Below are positions 29,643 through 38,499 of a stretch of 64,000 nt of DNA, one piece after another (position 1 is the first letter of the stretch; every line of letters begins with the position of its first letter). This DNA is from Legionella norrlandica (GTDB taxonomy: Bacteria; Pseudomonadota; Gammaproteobacteria; Legionellales; Legionellaceae): contig NZ_JNCF01000006.1 in NCBI RefSeq assembly GCF_000770585.1, positions 24,856 to 88,855 on the forward strand, given 5' to 3'. The notes below the pieces were generated by a model, which was not told where the DNA came from, did not search any database, and saw nothing but the letters and a program-made list of their open reading frames with translations. A program made the position numbers and the translations under genes.

Positions 29643-31292
29643 TTAGTTCCTTATTTTTCGGTTAATGAGTAAAAAAAGACCGGCTAAAACAGTACCAGTA
29701 ATAGCTATGTCAGTGAGATGATTATAATCAAGCAAATCAAAATAGCTCATCAGCCCTAGCGATAAAAATGAGGAAAAGACCCCTATACCAATGTTTCTCC
29801 ATTGTTTGTTTTGTTGTTTATTTTCAGATTGTAAGTGCGAGTATTCTTTTATTGATAGTAATTGATCTTTTTTCAATTCTAGAATGTCAAAAATTAACTT
29901 AGGCATCTGAGGTAGTTGCTCAGCCAAAAAAGGTAGATTTTTTCTTAATTGTTTAAGAAAAGATTTCGGGCCCATCTGTTCTCGTAACCATGTTTCAAGA
30001 AATGGTTTTGCTGTAGCCCATAAATCCAATTCTGGGTAGAGTTGTCTGCCCAAACCTTCTATAGCTAGCAATGTTTTTTGAAGTAAAATCAATTGGGGTT
30101 GCACTTCCATATGGAATCTTCTTGCCACCTGGAATAAACGAAAAACAACTTGGGCAAAAGAAATATCTTTTAATGGTTTTTCAAAAATAGGTTCGCATAC
30201 TGTTCTTATACTGCTTTCAAATTCTGTAATAGGGGTGTTACGTGCTACCCATCCGGATTCAACATGCAACTCTGCTACGCGCTTATAATCACGATTAAAA
30301 AAAGCGAGCAAATTTTCAGCCAGATACCGTTTGTCATTGTCTGTCAGAGTTCCAATAATCCCAAAATCAATGCAAATATATTGAGGTTCCTTGGGATTTT
30401 TATAGGATACAAATATATTCCCTGGATGCATGTCCGCATGAAAGAAACAATCTCGAAAAACTTGTGTAAAGAAAATCTCTACTCCACGCTCTGCCAGTTT
30501 TTTAATATCAATACCATGATCCTTCAAACTGGCTATGTCTGTAACAGGTATGCCATGAATTCGTTCCATCACCAGGATATTTTGGTGGCAATAATCCCAG
30601 TAGATTTCAGGGATATACAATAGAGGCGACTTATTGAAGTTTCGTCGTAATTGGGTAGCGTTTGCTGCCTCTCTCATTAAATCCAACTCATCTAATAAGG
30701 AATGCTCAAATTCTGTTACTATTTCTCTGGGTTTAAGGCGTTTCCCTTCAGCCCAGTAACGGTCAGCCAATCGGGCAATAGTATGCAGAATGCTTAAGTC
30801 TTGCTCGATGATTCGTTTCATATTGGGCCTAAGTATTTTTACGACAACGCTTTCTCCTGTTTTTAGGGTAGCAGCATGTACTTGTGCCATAGAGGCCGAT
30901 GCTAAGGGAATTGGATCGAACTGAGCAAAAGTATCAAAAGCCGATTGATTATAAACTTTTTCAATAATAGCTAGCGCCACATCGCTGGGGAATGGAGAAA
31001 CTTTATCTTGGAGCTTGCTTAACTCTTTAGCTATATCTTCAGGTAATATGTCAGGCCGAGTGGAGAGAGCCTGGCCAAATTTAATGAATATAGGTCCTAA
31101 TTCTTCCAGTGATTTGCGTAAGGCTTCACCATGAGTTAGTTGGACTTTGCGAAACCAATTCCAAGGATTTAGATAAACAATAAAACGTAAAGGGGCAAAT
31201 AATTTTATGGAGACAACGACGTTATCCAGACCATTTTTAGCCAGAATATAATTGATATGTATAAGGCGAACTAGTTGCTTAATTGATTTCAT
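29643..31292 (-). CDS. ubiB: Ubiquinone biosynthesis kinase-like protein UbiB
   Basis: 549 residues of the ABC1/ADCK/UbiB family. Visible are the KxGQ motif (FIKFGQALSTRPDILP), the alanine-rich loop PLASASMAQVHAATL, catalytic HADMHPGNIFV and the metal-binding DFGIIG. Two membrane segments close the C-terminus (about 495-545). An atypical kinase/ATPase needed for coenzyme Q assembly at the inner membrane. ATG at 31292 overlaps the preceding gene by 14 bases. Confidence 0.95.
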   Translation of the reverse strand: MKSIKQLVRLIHINYILAKNGLDNVVVSIKLFAPLRFIVYLNPWNWFRKVQLTHGEALRKSLEELGPIFIKFGQALSTRPDILPEDIAKELSKLQDKVSPFPSDVALAIIEKVYNQSAFDTFAQFDPIPLASASMAQVHAATLKTGESVVVKILRPNMKRIIEQDLSILHTIARLADRYWAEGKRLKPREIVTEFEHSLLDELDLMREAANATQLRRNFNKSPLLYIPEIYWDYCHQNILVMERIHGIPVTDIASLKDHGIDIKKLAERGVEIFFTQVFRDCFFHADMHPGNIFVSYKNPKEPQYICIDFGIIGTLTDNDKRYLAENLLAFFNRDYKRVAELHVESGWVARNTPITEFESSIRTVCEPIFEKPLKDISFAQVVFRLFQVARRFHMEVQPQLILLQKTLLAIEGLGRQLYPELDLWATAKPFLETWLREQMGPKSFLKQLRKNLPFLAEQLPQMPKLIFDILELKKDQLLSIKEYSHLQSENKQQNKQWRNIGIGVFSSFLSLGLMSYFDLLDYNHLTDIAITGTVLAGLFLLINRKIRN

Positions 31293-31983
31293 GACAGCTC
31301 ATTAATTGTTGAATATGGGCTTCAAGCTGATGTGCTTTCAATGATAATTCATCTAACTCCTGAATAAAATCATCCAATTGATTTCGAGACGTAAAACCTC
31401 GTAACTCTTCGTCTAAATATTCTGAAATGTTAATTTTGATGCTATCATTTATGTATTTTTTGAATTCTAGTCCTTTGCTTAATAATATATTGATTTGATT
31501 AGCTAACTTATCTCCTGTCAGTTGTGTGATACCTAATTCATGTAATAACTGTTTAACTTTTCCACTAAGTTGATCTGCGTCTGTGGTTGTTTGTTGCATC
31601 ACCATTATTTGCGTGGAAGAATCATCCATTGGCTCGAATGTTATCGAGTTAATTTGAGAGTCCTGCTCAAGACGGTGTTCTGTAATGGATTTGTCTATAT
31701 CTGCGGACTCCATTTTAGTCTGAACTGTTGTTAAGACCTTCGATATCTTGTTTCTCAATATCTCAGGCTGAGAAATAGTTTGGCCTAAATTAAATAGGAG
31801 GGGTTTGATATTCTGGAAAAGATGATGCCAATTCTTATTTGCTTTTTCGCGTGAATGGCTTCGAGGGTTGAGATGGCGTAATCTTCTGAATATTTTCAGA
31901 AAGAAAGTTATCATCAATAATCCATGCCTTGCGAAGGCATAGGCGGTAGAAAAAAAACGAGCTACTTGTTTAATTACCTTCAT
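31279..31983 (-). CDS. Chimera of UbiB N-terminus and UbiJ C-terminus
   Basis: 234 residues in one unbroken frame. The first 95 resemble the start of UbiB: MKVIKQVARFFSTAYAFARHG against MKSIKQLVRL, LRHLNP, and LLFNLGQTISQPEILRNKI against FIKFGQALSTRPDILPEDI. The last 105 resemble the end of UbiJ: QLSGDKLANQI-type segment, LLSKGLEFKKYINDSIKI, ISEYLDEELRGFTSRNQLDDF and LEAHIQQLMS. It lies between ubiJ and ubiB and overlaps each by exactly 14 bases. It lacks the kinase core and the SCP2 lipid domain, so neither parental activity is expected. Best explained by tandem ubiJ-ubiB duplication and an internal deletion. Confidence 0.8.
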   Translation of the reverse strand: MKVIKQVARFFSTAYAFARHGLLMITFFLKIFRRLRHLNPRSHSREKANKNWHHLFQNIKPLLFNLGQTISQPEILRNKISKVLTTVQTKMESADIDKSITEHRLEQDSQINSITFEPMDDSSTQIMVMQQTTTDADQLSGKVKQLLHELGITQLTGDKLANQINILLSKGLEFKKYINDSIKINISEYLDEELRGFTSRNQLDDFIQELDELSLKAHQLEAHIQQLMSCHEIN

Positions 31984-32587
31984 CTTTACTCATTAAATAA
32001 GTAACGTGCGCCTGTAAGCGGTCAACACTTAAAACCAATTCATCAATTTCATTGAAAAAATCTTCTAATTCACTTCTTGAAGGGAAAATACGTAATTCTT
32101 CTTGAAGATATTCAGTGATATTTTGTTGCGTGGACGCGCTGAATTGATTTTTAAACTCTAATCCTTTTCGTACAAAGGAGCCAATTTGATGAGCAACTAC
32201 ATCCCCTGTGAAATGAGCTAAGTGCCCTTCCCAATCAATGTCTATCTCATCGAATATTTTTTTAACTTTTTGCCCTAATTCTATATCGCCTGAGATGCGA
32301 ATCTTATCATTAAATAATGAGCGAGCTTTGGAGGTTGGTAATAAGCTTAATCGAATAAGCCCTATAGGATTGCTATGGATTATGGTATCGGGGCGGCCAT
32401 CGATTTGAGGAAGCAGTAACAATTCTCCTTCTGTAAATTGAATATAAAAATTAACATTTAAAGGGGTAATAACCATCTCAAGTGTTTTTCCCTCAAGTGT
32501 TCGAAGTTTTTGGGGCATCTGTTCATCCAGACGCAATGCTTGATGGATGGTTTTTTGTAGTGCTTTTAAAGAATATTCTTTTAACAT
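31970..32587 (-). CDS. ubiJ: Ubiquinone biosynthesis accessory factor UbiJ
   Basis: 205 residues from ATG at 32587; a TTG at 32611 would overlap ubiE and is less likely. The N-terminal half is an SCP2 lipid-binding fold (TLEGKTLEMVITPLNVNFYI, IHSNPIGLIRLSL), followed by KIRISGDIELGQKVKKIF and the C-terminal helix region FPSRSELEDFFNEIDEL typical of UbiJ/YigP. It helps the soluble Ubi complex bind quinone precursors. The order ubiE-ubiJ-(chimera)-ubiB matches the usual gammaproteobacterial operon apart from the insert. Confidence 0.9.
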   Translation of the reverse strand: MLKEYSLKALQKTIHQALRLDEQMPQKLRTLEGKTLEMVITPLNVNFYIQFTEGELLLLPQIDGRPDTIIHSNPIGLIRLSLLPTSKARSLFNDKIRISGDIELGQKVKKIFDEIDIDWEGHLAHFTGDVVAHQIGSFVRKGLEFKNQFSASTQQNITEYLQEELRIFPSRSELEDFFNEIDELVLSVDRLQAHVTYLMSKDEGN

Positions 32588-32594
32588 AGTCGAC

Positions 32595-33347
32595 TCAGTA
32601 TTTATAGGCAATATGTAAGGCTACTATGCCTCCGCTTAAATTGTGATAGTGACAGTCCTCAAACCCCGCTTGTTCAATCATCTCTTTCAATGTTTTTTGA
32701 TCGGGATGCATTTTTATTGATTCGGCGAGATATTGATAACTGGCTTCATCATTGGCAATAAATCTCCCAATTTTGGGCAATACATTGAAAGAATACCAGT
32801 CATAAATTGGTTTTAATCCAGGAAAAGTAGGGGTTGAAAATTCAAGAACCATTAATTTACCTCCAGGTTTACATACCCTATATATGGAGCGCAGAGCCTC
32901 TTCTTTATCAGTGACGTTTCTGAGTCCGAATCCTATGGTTATGCAATGAAAGCTGTTAGTAGCAAATGGAAGGCATTGAGCATTCCCTTGGACATAGCTG
33001 ATGTTTTTGAACAAACCTTCATCGAGCATACGATTACGGCCGATATTCAACATGGCTGAATTAATATCAGCGAGGACCACATGCCCAGAATCGCTGACTT
33101 TTCTAGAGAGTAATCGAGTTAAATCCCCACTGCCACCTGCTAAATCCAAGACCGATTGCCCGGGTCTGACCTGACTTAATTCAATGGTAAATCGTTTCCA
33201 GAGATGATGAATACCGAAGGACATTATGTCATTCATCAGATCATAGTTTTTAGCAACAGAATGAAATACTTCTGCTACCTTTTTTTCCTTTTCATTCCAG
33301 TCTACTGATTCGAAACCAAAATGGGTAGTTTGTTTCTGATTAGTCAT
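32595..33347 (-). CDS. ubiE: Ubiquinone/menaquinone biosynthesis C-methyltransferase UbiE
   Basis: 250 residues, standard length. [21 protein letters not shown], the SAM loop [15 protein letters not shown], and [24 protein letters not shown] are UbiE signatures, and [14 protein letters not shown] is the C-terminal motif. It methylates the benzoquinol (and demethylmenaquinol) ring in the cytoplasm. First gene of the ubiE-ubiJ-ubiB-tatAB series on the minus strand. Confidence 0.96.
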   Translation of the reverse strand: MTNQKQTTHFGFESVDWNEKEKKVAEVFHSVAKNYDLMNDIMSFGIHHLWKRFTIELSQVRPGQSVLDLAGGSGDLTRLLSRKVSDSGHVVLADINSAMLNIGRNRMLDEGLFKNISYVQGNAQCLPFATNSFHCITIGFGLRNVTDKEEALRSIYRVCKPGGKLMVLEFSTPTFPGLKPIYDWYSFNVLPKIGRFIANDEASYQYLAESIKMHPDQKTLKEMIEQAGFEDCHYHNLSGGIVALHIAYKY

Positions 33348-33555
33348 AATTGTTTGGTCAGTATCGTTAAAACAATTATATTAACTGATAATCCTTAAGA
33401 TACCCAGTTAAAAAATTGCAATAACTATTTAACGTAGCCCGCTGAAAAGCCATATTTGGTGTGTCTTAAGCAAAAACACACTGAAAAAAGCTTACCTGCT
33501 CATAATGTAAAGTTTAGTCTTTTGGAAGACATCCTGGTAAATAGATACTCCGAAA

Positions 33556-33981
33556 TTACAAATTACGCAATGTATTTAAATAGTGATTCTCATCAGGAGG
33601 CATATTATTTTTTTGCGAAAGCCACAAACATTCAGCTAATTGCTCCATAATTAAATGCTCAACGGCCAGAGGGTCTTTATGTTTCTCTAACAAATTGGTA
33701 TAGACAACTTGAATACCAATGGGCCTATTAGTTGTTATTTGTTCTCTAATAGCTAAATGGAGCCCCATGTGAAGAAAAGGGTTGGTTTCGCCTAACTCAG
33801 GATAGTAGGTATATTCATGGAACATATGATTTTGTTCCATGATTTTATGGTATTCAGGATGATCGAGAATTACCTGTGCAATTTCCTTTTCTAAGGGAGA
33901 AAGCGGTTTCTTATTTTGATATTTATCCCAACTAGTAAAAAATAATTGCCTAGTTTCTTGTATTGTATCCCCGTAAAACAT
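33556..33981 (-). CDS. DUF1841 family protein
   Basis: 141 residues. PLSPLEKEIAQVILDHPEYH, ETNPFLHMGLHLAIREQI and IMEQLAECLWLSQ fit the small conserved gammaproteobacterial DUF1841 family, often found near quinone or respiration genes. No membrane segment or signal is seen; predicted all-alpha and cytoplasmic. Function is unknown. Separated from ubiE by about 200 bases, so probably its own unit. Confidence 0.8.
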   Translation of the reverse strand: MFYGDTIQETRQLFFTSWDKYQNKKPLSPLEKEIAQVILDHPEYHKIMEQNHMFHEYTYYPELGETNPFLHMGLHLAIREQITTNRPIGIQVVYTNLLEKHKDPLAVEHLIMEQLAECLWLSQKNNMPPDENHYLNTLRNL

Positions 33982-34173
33982 AATGGCCTGATTAATATAA
34001 AAGTAATTATTTTAACTGAATAAAAAAATTACAACAATGATACTGAAAGAATATGTCAAAAATGTTGACATTAATTGGCGGGATATGAGATATTTAATTT
34101 GCGAGGTTGGACTTGCTATGTGTCATTCCACTGGGTCAATTGGCGACACACTGATTGGCCCTTTCTATTGTTG

Positions 34174-34779
34174 TTACAAGTTGCCTGTGAGAAGTTTAAT
34201 TCCTATATAAGCCATCAAAATACTACTCAGAAACTCTATTGCTCGCCATACAGCTGCCTTGGTTAAGATATCTGAAAAATAACGAGTAGTTACTGTTAGT
34301 GAGCTGAACCAAAGTAGGCTTGCAGAGATAACTCCTGTTAAAAACGCCAGTTTGTGATCAGGGTATTGGCTACTACCACTCCCAACAATGACTAGAGTAT
34401 CAATAATGGCATGAGGATTGAGCAAGCTAAATCCTAAGGCAAATATTATAATTTGAATTCTTGTGTGGGATTGTGGTGTTTCCAGAGCGCCTTGTTTATT
34501 TTTGAAAAAAGCACTTCTTAAATTTTTTATTGCATAATAAAGTAAAAAAATAGATCCTAACCAAATCATCCAGGTTTGTAAGAAGGGATGAGCTAAAAGC
34601 AAATGATGTAGCCCTGCAACACTGCCACATACCAGTGTTACATCACAGAAGAAGCAGATGGCGGCAGAAAGCGCCGCATGGTTTTTACGAGCGCCTTGTT
34701 TAAGAAGAAAGACATTTTGCGGCCCCAAAGCCATTATCAATGATAAGCCTAGCAGAAGCCCATTAAAGTAAATCAACAT
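34174..34779 (-). CDS. LysE/ArgO family amino-acid exporter
   Basis: 201 residues from ATG at 34779; the longer in-frame start at 34818 adds an uncharacteristic CYNRVFWC leader. MALGPQNVFLLKQGA is the family motif (GPQN), with about six membrane helices: LLLGLSLIMA, AAICFFCDVTLVCG, WMIWLGSIFLLYYAI, IIIFALGFSLLNPHAIIDTL, LTGVISASLLWFS and a C-terminal one. Exports basic or other amino acids across the inner membrane; the substrate cannot be assigned. Confidence 0.88.
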   Translation of the reverse strand: MLIYFNGLLLGLSLIMALGPQNVFLLKQGARKNHAALSAAICFFCDVTLVCGSVAGLHHLLLAHPFLQTWMIWLGSIFLLYYAIKNLRSAFFKNKQGALETPQSHTRIQIIIFALGFSLLNPHAIIDTLVIVGSGSSQYPDHKLAFLTGVISASLLWFSSLTVTTRYFSDILTKAAVWRAIEFLSSILMAYIGIKLLTGNL

Positions 34780-35009
34780 AACGGAATTAATACACCAAAA
34801 AACGCGATTATAACACATTAATGTGCAAAATGTTTTGCTTTGTAACTGTTCGCGCTGTGAGAATACTCTGTTTAGTGCATCTTGAACGAAAATTGGCTGA
34901 TATATACTCTAATATGTGCTGCTTTCTCAACCAGTTTCTCATTCAACCTTTGCAGAGCAAGATCTTATCAATTTGAGTCGATGAGCTATGATACTTTATA
35001 AATTTGAGC

Positions 35010-36065
35010 CTATTTTTGTCTTTCCCGCGCAGTAGCTCTATAGTTATGGCATATTTTCTCTAACGTGTTTTGTAGGATTGGAGCAACATTGGCATTAGAA
35101 TAATGCTGTACTCTTTGGAAAGCTCTCGATGCGAGTTGCTTACACCTATGCTTATCCTTTATGAGGCACTCTAATCCATCGGCCATCCGGATGGGATCTT
35201 CAGATGGAACAAAAAGAGCGCATTCTGAATTTCCTACAATTTCTAGAGGACCTGACAAGCGAGTCAAAACCATAGGTAATGAATGCATCATACTTTCTAA
35301 AACAACCAAACCAAAGGACTCTTCGCGGGATGGCAAACAAAAAATATCAATACTTTGATAAAATGACTCCCTATCATTAATCCAACCTAATAAAGTGACA
35401 TCATTATCCAAATTATAATGGCTAATTAAATGGATATATTGTTCTCTTTCTTTCCCATCACCGGCAATTTTTGCTTTGAATAAAACTCCTCTTTTTTTCA
35501 GCTCAGCTAAGGCGGTTATAAAGACATCAATGCCTTTAATAGCTGCAAATCTGGCGCATACACCGATCACTGGGACATGAGTGTCTTTGGGTTCCCTATA
35601 TTGAATGTTACTAGGGATGTGAATCAGGTTAGGAACAGTAAATACTCTATGCTCCTCTATTCCTGAATTAATAATATCATGACGCATTTGTTCTGTGAGT
35701 GCGATGATGGCATCTGAACCAAAATTATAATGACCTTTTACATGGCATACAGCAATTTTGGGGATTTGAGTTTTGGTTTTTTTGAATAGGTACGCAGCCC
35801 TATAACTATGAGTGATGATGCAATCTGGCTGGTGGATTTGAAGGAGCTTTCTTAGACGATAAACGGCGAAAAAATCATGTTGATTGAAATTATGTATGGT
35901 GATCAGGTGATCTGCAGGACAACAATCCTTTATTTCAGCTTTAGGATGAATGATTGGAATAACAAGATTACCTTGAGCACTTAGAGCTGGTATATAATTT
36001 AAAAACACTTGCTCAAGCCCACCGTTTACTTTGGAGAACATAGCATTAAATATTTTCACCTTCAA
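35010..36065 (-). CDS. Family 4 glycosyltransferase
   Basis: 351 residues, GT-B fold. N-terminal NGGLEQVFLNYIPALSAQG (acceptor-side glycine loop), middle VIGVCARFAAIKGIDVFI, KAKIAGDGKEREQYI and the donor-side LPSREESFGLVVLESMMHSLPMV with the EX7E glutamates. Start at TTG 36065 with AAGGTG upstream; GTG at 36059 is the alternative. It is isolated from the main glycan locus by 10 kb, so it may act on LPS core or another acceptor. Confidence 0.85.
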   Translation of the reverse strand: MKVKIFNAMFSKVNGGLEQVFLNYIPALSAQGNLVIPIIHPKAEIKDCCPADHLITIHNFNQHDFFAVYRLRKLLQIHQPDCIITHSYRAAYLFKKTKTQIPKIAVCHVKGHYNFGSDAIIALTEQMRHDIINSGIEEHRVFTVPNLIHIPSNIQYREPKDTHVPVIGVCARFAAIKGIDVFITALAELKKRGVLFKAKIAGDGKEREQYIHLISHYNLDNDVTLLGWINDRESFYQSIDIFCLPSREESFGLVVLESMMHSLPMVLTRLSGPLEIVGNSECALFVPSEDPIRMADGLECLIKDKHRCKQLASRAFQRVQHYSNANVAPILQNTLEKICHNYRATARERQK

Positions 36066-36103
36066 TTCACCTTGTTAAAGATTGTTTTGGGTAGACCTCA
36101 TTC

Positions 36104-36457
36104 CTAATCTAGGTCAACTAATATTTGCTCATCTTCAATTCGAGTTGGATAAATTTTCAAATTCTTTTTTGAGGAGATTTTACCTAAAAGATTACCAACA
36201 ACAGGAGGCCAGGGTGACCAACATTTCGCTTCACCTGTTTTTAAATCAAACTCACTTTTGTGAAAGGGGCATATAATAGAACATGCTTCTGTAATTTTTC
36301 CCTTGGTTAAAGGTAATTTTAAATGAGGGCATTGAGATTGAATAGCATAAACTTGATTGTCATGCCAAAGAAGTAGTAATTTATGGCCATCAATTACTAT
36401 AATTTCCCTATTATTTTGCTGTAATTTTGCTAATTCTATGGCAGGCTTAAAAGACAT
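36104..36457 (-). CDS. Rieske-type [2Fe-2S] ferredoxin
   Basis: 117 residues. CPHLKLPLTKG and CPFHKSEFDLKTGE provide the CxH...CxxH ligands of a Rieske cluster, of the soluble NirD/biphenyl-dioxygenase ferredoxin type, with no membrane anchor. An electron carrier in the cytoplasm; its partner oxygenase or reductase is not adjacent. The gene is 38 bases upstream of the GT4 gene on the same strand, and the two may be co-transcribed. Confidence 0.88.
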   Translation of the reverse strand: MSFKPAIELAKLQQNNREIIVIDGHKLLLLWHDNQVYAIQSQCPHLKLPLTKGKITEACSIICPFHKSEFDLKTGEAKCWSPWPPVVGNLLGKISSKKNLKIYPTRIEDEQILVDLD

Positions 36458-36790
36458 ATTAAATCCTTGTATATTGAAAGAAGCGATTATATCAGCGATG
36501 GTTTTAATCTGTTAGTTCAAAATTGAAAGAAAATAATAATTTGATTAGATTTTTAAAATTCATTACAAAATAAAATTTATCGGTAATATCACTTAACAAG
36601 ATTTTGTAAGAATATCGTTCATATTATGCATGGATTGAATGATTTCAATTAAATAAAATTTATGATTTTCTAAAAGAGCCGATTTTAACAAGCGAATACA
36701 TTGCAACTTGACGAGTGAGGAGTATACAATGCGTCAATTATTCTGTCTCCTCATGAGAGTCGTGCAAAATAGAAACAAATAGGAGGGAGC
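36458..36790. other. Upstream region of the respiratory operon
   Basis: 333 AT-rich bases between the divergent Rieske gene and the cytochrome c gene. Apart from the candidate promoter at 36701-36730 nothing distinct is seen. Confidence 0.4.
36701..36730 (+). promoter_or_regulatory. Candidate sigma-70 promoter of the cox operon
   Basis: TTGCAA (36701-36706) and TACAAT (36725-36730) are separated by 18 bases and lie about 60 bases before the GTG start of the cytochrome c gene. Match to consensus is fair, not perfect. Confidence 0.35.
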
Positions 36791-38410
36791 GTGGGCTCTT
36801 TGTTTAGAAAAAAAATAATTATTGCATCCGTCTTTGTTGTGTTGGGTATTGGAGGACAATCTGTACAAGCAGAAACGGTACAATCAGAAAAAATACAAAC
36901 AGAAAAAGTAGAAGCTGAACAGGTTAAAACGGAAAAGGCACAACCAAAAAAGGATTTGTTTGCCCCAGTAGAGCAAGTCATGATTCCCTTTTACCCGACC
37001 TATCCAGCAACTAAACCAGCCACTGGTGAACAGGCGGAACTGATCAAGCGTGGTGAATACTTGGCAAGGATGGGTGATTGTATTGCCTGCCATACAGATG
37101 TTGAAGGAGATACCCCTGCATTTGCGGGTGGTTTGCCGATTAATACTCCTTTTGGGGTGTTCTATAGTCCTAACATTACACCGGATAAAGAAACTGGAAT
37201 AGGGAATTGGACAGAAAAAGATTTTGTTCGGGCTTTAAAGGAAGGTCGTGATCCTAAGGGAAGAAATTACTTTCCGGTATTCCCTTATGTTTATTTCTCT
37301 AAGATGACAGATGATGATGCTCGCGCTTTATATGCTTATTTTATGAGTATTCCTCCTGTTAAGTTAAAAAATAAAGCGTTGCCATTTCCTTTTGGTGTTC
37401 CAGGGGCTCGTTTTTCATTGTGGGGATGGAACTTATTGTTTTTCTTCCCTGAAGAAAACGTAATTCCATATGAGCCAGATAAATCGCCTGAGTGGAATCG
37501 TGGAAAATATATAGTCGATACTTTAGGTCATTGCAGTATGTGCCATACCCCTATGAATATATTTGGGGCTCCCAAAAATAGATATTATTTAACTGGTAGT
37601 TTTATAGATGGCTACTGGGCTCCGAATATCACGAAATATGGGTTAGAATCAGCAACTCATGAACAAGTGTCTGATGTATTTAAAGAAGGTGAATTAATCA
37701 ATCAAGCCGGACCTGTGGCTGGTCCTATGGCTGAAGTCAATCATAACAGTCTAAGACATCTGACTGAGTCAGACAGGTTGGCTATTGCAGCTTATCTTAA
37801 GACGGTAGAAAGCGAAGAGTATTTAGGTCTTTCTCCATCCTATATGCCTCCTTCTATTGCGCGGGGAAGGCAAGTTTATTTGAAAGCTTGTGTGATTTGT
37901 CACCAGGATAACAAAATGGGTGCCCCAGTGATTGGAGATTCAGCGGGTTGGTATATGCGTTTGAAAGATAGTGGTTTAACCGGGTTATACCGGCATGCTA
38001 TTCATGGATATAACCAAATGCCAGTGAAGGGCGCATGCGTTACTTGTTCTGATAATGACATTATTTCTGCAGTAGATTATTTGCTTAACGCTTCATTGAC
38101 TCGATCTCAATGGCATGATTTAGCTTCAGGAGGAGTTAAAAAATATCCCGCTAATGGGAAGACTATCTACAATGAAAATTGTGCTGTTTGCCATAATGAG
38201 GGCAAATTAGGAGCTCCTAAAATCGGCGATAAGGAAATCTGGAAGCCACTAATAGCGCAAAATATGGATGTCTTATTCAAAAATACAATTTCAGGAAAAA
38301 ACCATTTGAAAAATGGCGGGTGTAAACATTGCTCAACAGATGAAGTAATTGAAGCAATCAAATATATGGTAAGCCAATCTAAAACCGAAGGTAATTATTC
38401 TTTGTGGTAA
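36791..38410 (+). CDS. Multihaem cytochrome c
   Basis: 539 residues with an N-terminal signal/anchor (KKIIIASVFVVLGIGGQSVQA) and a short repetitive charged linker (QSEKIQTEKVEAEQ). Four haem sites: CIACH (Cys97), CSMCH, CVICH and CAVCH. The first two haems belong to a dihaem module like the cytochrome subunit of membrane alcohol/aldehyde dehydrogenases. The last two form tandem cytochrome c5-type domains, each with a late CxxCS pair (GACVTCSDND, GGCKHCSTDE) as in c5. GTG start, strong AGGAGGGA. It lies just before coxB and probably feeds electrons to the oxidase from the periplasm. Confidence 0.85.
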   Translation: MGSLFRKKIIIASVFVVLGIGGQSVQAETVQSEKIQTEKVEAEQVKTEKAQPKKDLFAPVEQVMIPFYPTYPATKPATGEQAELIKRGEYLARMGDCIACHTDVEGDTPAFAGGLPINTPFGVFYSPNITPDKETGIGNWTEKDFVRALKEGRDPKGRNYFPVFPYVYFSKMTDDDARALYAYFMSIPPVKLKNKALPFPFGVPGARFSLWGWNLLFFFPEENVIPYEPDKSPEWNRGKYIVDTLGHCSMCHTPMNIFGAPKNRYYLTGSFIDGYWAPNITKYGLESATHEQVSDVFKEGELINQAGPVAGPMAEVNHNSLRHLTESDRLAIAAYLKTVESEEYLGLSPSYMPPSIARGRQVYLKACVICHQDNKMGAPVIGDSAGWYMRLKDSGLTGLYRHAIHGYNQMPVKGACVTCSDNDIISAVDYLLNASLTRSQWHDLASGGVKKYPANGKTIYNENCAVCHNEGKLGAPKIGDKEIWKPLIAQNMDVLFKNTISGKNHLKNGGCKHCSTDEVIEAIKYMVSQSKTEGNYSLW

Positions 38411-38499
38411 GGTTGTCTGTGAATTTAAGATGAATGAATGAGCTTAGCTTAAAATATGAGTCGGTTTTCCCGACTACTTTAAAGAGAAGAGGGATTGGG

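Noticed and set aside
31279..31983. UbiB-UbiJ chimera as another sequencing error
   Set aside because: The frame is open throughout, and the joining of two different proteins cannot come from a one-base error.
34075..34266. 63-codon plus-strand ORF
   Set aside because: It overlaps the LysE exporter gene in antisense and has no supporting signal.
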